The notes under the pieces are model-generated. The model was not told where the DNA came from and ran no database searches. It worked only from the letters and a program-made list of their open reading frames with translations. Shown one piece after another: positions 62,166 to 64,000 of a stretch of 64,000 nucleotides of DNA (position 1 is its first letter; every line of letters starts with the position of its first letter). The DNA is taken from positions 182,472,796-182,536,795 of the forward strand of contig CP136068.1 in the NCBI GenBank assembly GCA_032622095.1, given 5' to 3'. The stretch is from Siphonodentalium dalli. Lineage: Eukaryota > Mollusca > Scaphopoda > Gadilida > Siphonodentaliidae. Made by a program: the position numbers and the translations under genes.

Positions 62166-62989
62166 TATACCATGAGAGAAAGTACCGGGTACGTTTATTT
62201 GTGAATTTAACACGTGACTTCCGGGTGGTGACTGCGCAGAATCCAGCAGAAACTACAGGGTGCTCCGATTTAACGGAGGAATATGCAGACAACAACAACA
62301 ACTGATCAAATTCATTCCCAGATTCTAGAATGTACCCGACTTTCAAGTTTAGCCTATTCAGTTCTTTCTGAGGATTAATTACAGCCTTTTCATCTGATAA
62401 AAATCATTGGTATATCATTAGCATAATAATTAATTATCCCCAGTCAAGCGACCGTCCTGTCAGTGTCATCCGGCTTACGGCAGTTACTTGATCGGAATTT
62501 ACTTCCGTATATCCCATAGACCGATAAGGCCTTCACCTTCGCTTCATGGCAAAAATTTTCACAAATGTACGAGTGTACGTAGATTAATTAATCGCTTGAT
62601 TTCGTGACAATCGACAGTTACTGAGTTAGGCTTCACTGTAAACTGTTACAGACAACAATGATCAAGATTCCAGAATCATTCAATCAACCAAAAAGTTCGA
62701 AGTTCAAAGAAAGATAAAAAAAATGAAAGTACGAATTCTGTGTTACGTGTAAATTGTGATACTAAAATTGTAGTATGTTTCCTAGTTACCATCTTCAACG
62801 TCAACTTAAGTTCAAGGAATTGATATCTGATGAGGATTCTGGCGGTGTTGTGAACACAACAGCACAATGCGTGCTCCTGGAGGCATTTTTCTCCAAATCC
62901 AAGATTTTTTTAAAGCAATAAAGGTAGGTCTGTTTGCTTTAAATTAAAAATTAAATTTTGATTATTATTTCATTTAATAATTTTTCATC

Positions 62990-63995
62990 ATTTGACAATT
63001 TGTCGTTGTCATTCGTTGGTCATCAGTGTCACAGTCAGTGTGTTTGTCGTCATTCGTGTTTGGTTGTCGTCTGTCGATTGTCGTCGTGTTTATTGTTGGT
63101 CGTTTGTTTTCATCCTTTGTTCATTTGTCGTCAGTCGTGGTTTTTGTGGCAATGTAGTGCATTTCGGCCGCAGTGGCAATGCTAACTGCACCGTGGTCAA
63201 GTGGAAACTTGTTTTGTCCAGCAGGGTACATTATACATGTATCCCGTTGATTTGGACTAGGATTACCAGGCGAAAAAAAAATACATGTACTGTAGGTTAC
63301 ACATAATTTGAAACCTGCAGGCCTGGGTCGATGTGTTTGTCATCAAGACATTTTTCGTCGTCGATCATTCGACATCGTGTTCATCTTTGGCTGTTTGTTT
63401 TTCGTCATCAGTAATTTTTCGTCATCGATTGTTTGACATCGTGTTAGTCGTTGGCCATTTGTTTTTCGTCATCAGTCGGTATTTTACTTCGTTGTTGTTT
63501 GTTGCCATTTGCCATCGTCATCCTCGTCATTTATCTGTCATTTGCCACCATTCGTCAGCCGGTGTGTTTTTTCGTTGTTTTTCATCATCGGTCATTTGTT
63601 CATCGGTTGTTTTTCGGAAATTCTGTCTGTGTGTGGGACCACTTAACTGCGGTGTGGTTAGCATTGCCACCGCGGCTGAAATGCAACTACACCGCGGCGC
63701 CACCGGCTAACTACAGTTGGGTCGTGATGTAATTGCCATTCGGCATGGTGTATTTGCCACAGTGTACTTTCATCAAACTGAAAAAAGACAATACAAACCA
63801 GAAATCTAACCACGGTGTACATGCCATTCGACCGTGAGGGTAGTTGCCTTTCGGCCGTAGTGAACTTGCCGTTTGGCCGCAGTGTACTTGCCGTTCGGCT
63901 TCGGTGCTCAACTGCAGTTACAAACTCTGACACCGCAGCCGAACAGCAAATACACTGCGGTGCCAATGGATACTTGTTTTGTCCAGCGGGGTACA
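62990..63995. repeat. GTCGTCATTCGT-type simple repeats and CGGCCGCAGTG repeats
   Basis: 62990-63130 and 63350-63620 are rich in TTCGTCATC, GTTTGTCGTC and CATTTGTTTTTCGTCATC words. 63160-63240 and 63640-63990 repeat GGCCGCAGTG, ACTTGCCGTT(T/C)GGC and CACCGCGGC words. CTTGTTTTGTCCAGC(A/G)GGGTACA occurs near 63210 and again near 63972. Open frames rich in F, V, S and H here are by-products. Confidence 0.7.
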
Positions 63996-64000
63996 TGTAT

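Noticed and set aside
62958-63996. Several overlapping frames rich in F, V, S and H
   Set aside because: Simple GTCGTC/TTCGTC repeats generate them in several frames.
1-64000. tRNA, rRNA and CRISPR features
   Set aside because: None seen. The only tRNA-like signal is the B box of the SINE, and the regular repeats are minisatellites without unique spacers.

Overview
The window is eukaryotic, AT-rich and repeat-dense. Coding sequence is carried in short exons bounded by consensus GT-AG introns, and most of the sequence is intronic or intergenic. Families recognised by eye (PAN/apple, galectin, C-type lectin, a P2X7-type zinc-binding domain, a CTCMAG SWIM finger), the abundance of ACATGTA words and a tRNA-derived SINE ending in (CAAT)n all point to a lophotrochozoan, most likely a mollusc. 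That placement is inference.

The main content is a pair of tandemly duplicated genes on the minus strand. Each encodes a secreted protein with a signal peptide, one PAN/apple domain, an 18-residue linker and one galectin domain. Gene A is complete: exon 1 55751-56068, exon 2 54077-54130, exon 3 50385-50470, exon 4 32759-32957 and exon 5 31065-31187. All splice phases agree and the product is 259 residues. Gene B has exon 1 25450-25767, exon 2 13926-13979, exon 3 6320-6405 and exon 4 3596-3800; I could not find its last exon in the window. Flanking intron and upstream sequence also aligns, so the locus arose as a whole-gene segmental duplication. The matching introns have since diverged in size through different repeat insertions: intron 1 is 11.5 kb in B and 1.6 kb in A, and intron 3 is 2.5 kb in B and 17.4 kb in A.

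Smaller coding pieces lie inside these introns. Gene B holds a plus-strand P2X7-type zinc-binding-domain pseudogene (6985-9785) and a same-strand C-type lectin terminal exon (20973-21161). Gene A holds an intronless TATA-driven gene with two PC4/p15 coactivator-like domains (39346-39822) whose frame continues for 36 codons past its stop, a SWIM zinc-finger fragment (52875-53024), a decayed copy of a small acidic-tailed gene (40.4 kb) and an unclassified ORF (54.6 kb). Upstream of gene A are the intact copy of the small gene (59807-60058) and two weak coding candidates near 57.0 and 61.5 kb.

The remainder is repeats: at least ten tandem arrays with units of 32 to about 540 bp, several long-armed foldback elements, palindromic and TA-flanked MITEs, two candidate DNA transposons with terminal inverted repeats (16.3-17.6 and 43.2-44.5 kb), and a 2.1-kb minisatellite at 33.8-36.0 kb. 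The most unusual array is a 39-bp repeat beside gene B exon 4: its unit contains the exon's own 5' splice site, so about twelve decoy donors follow the real one.
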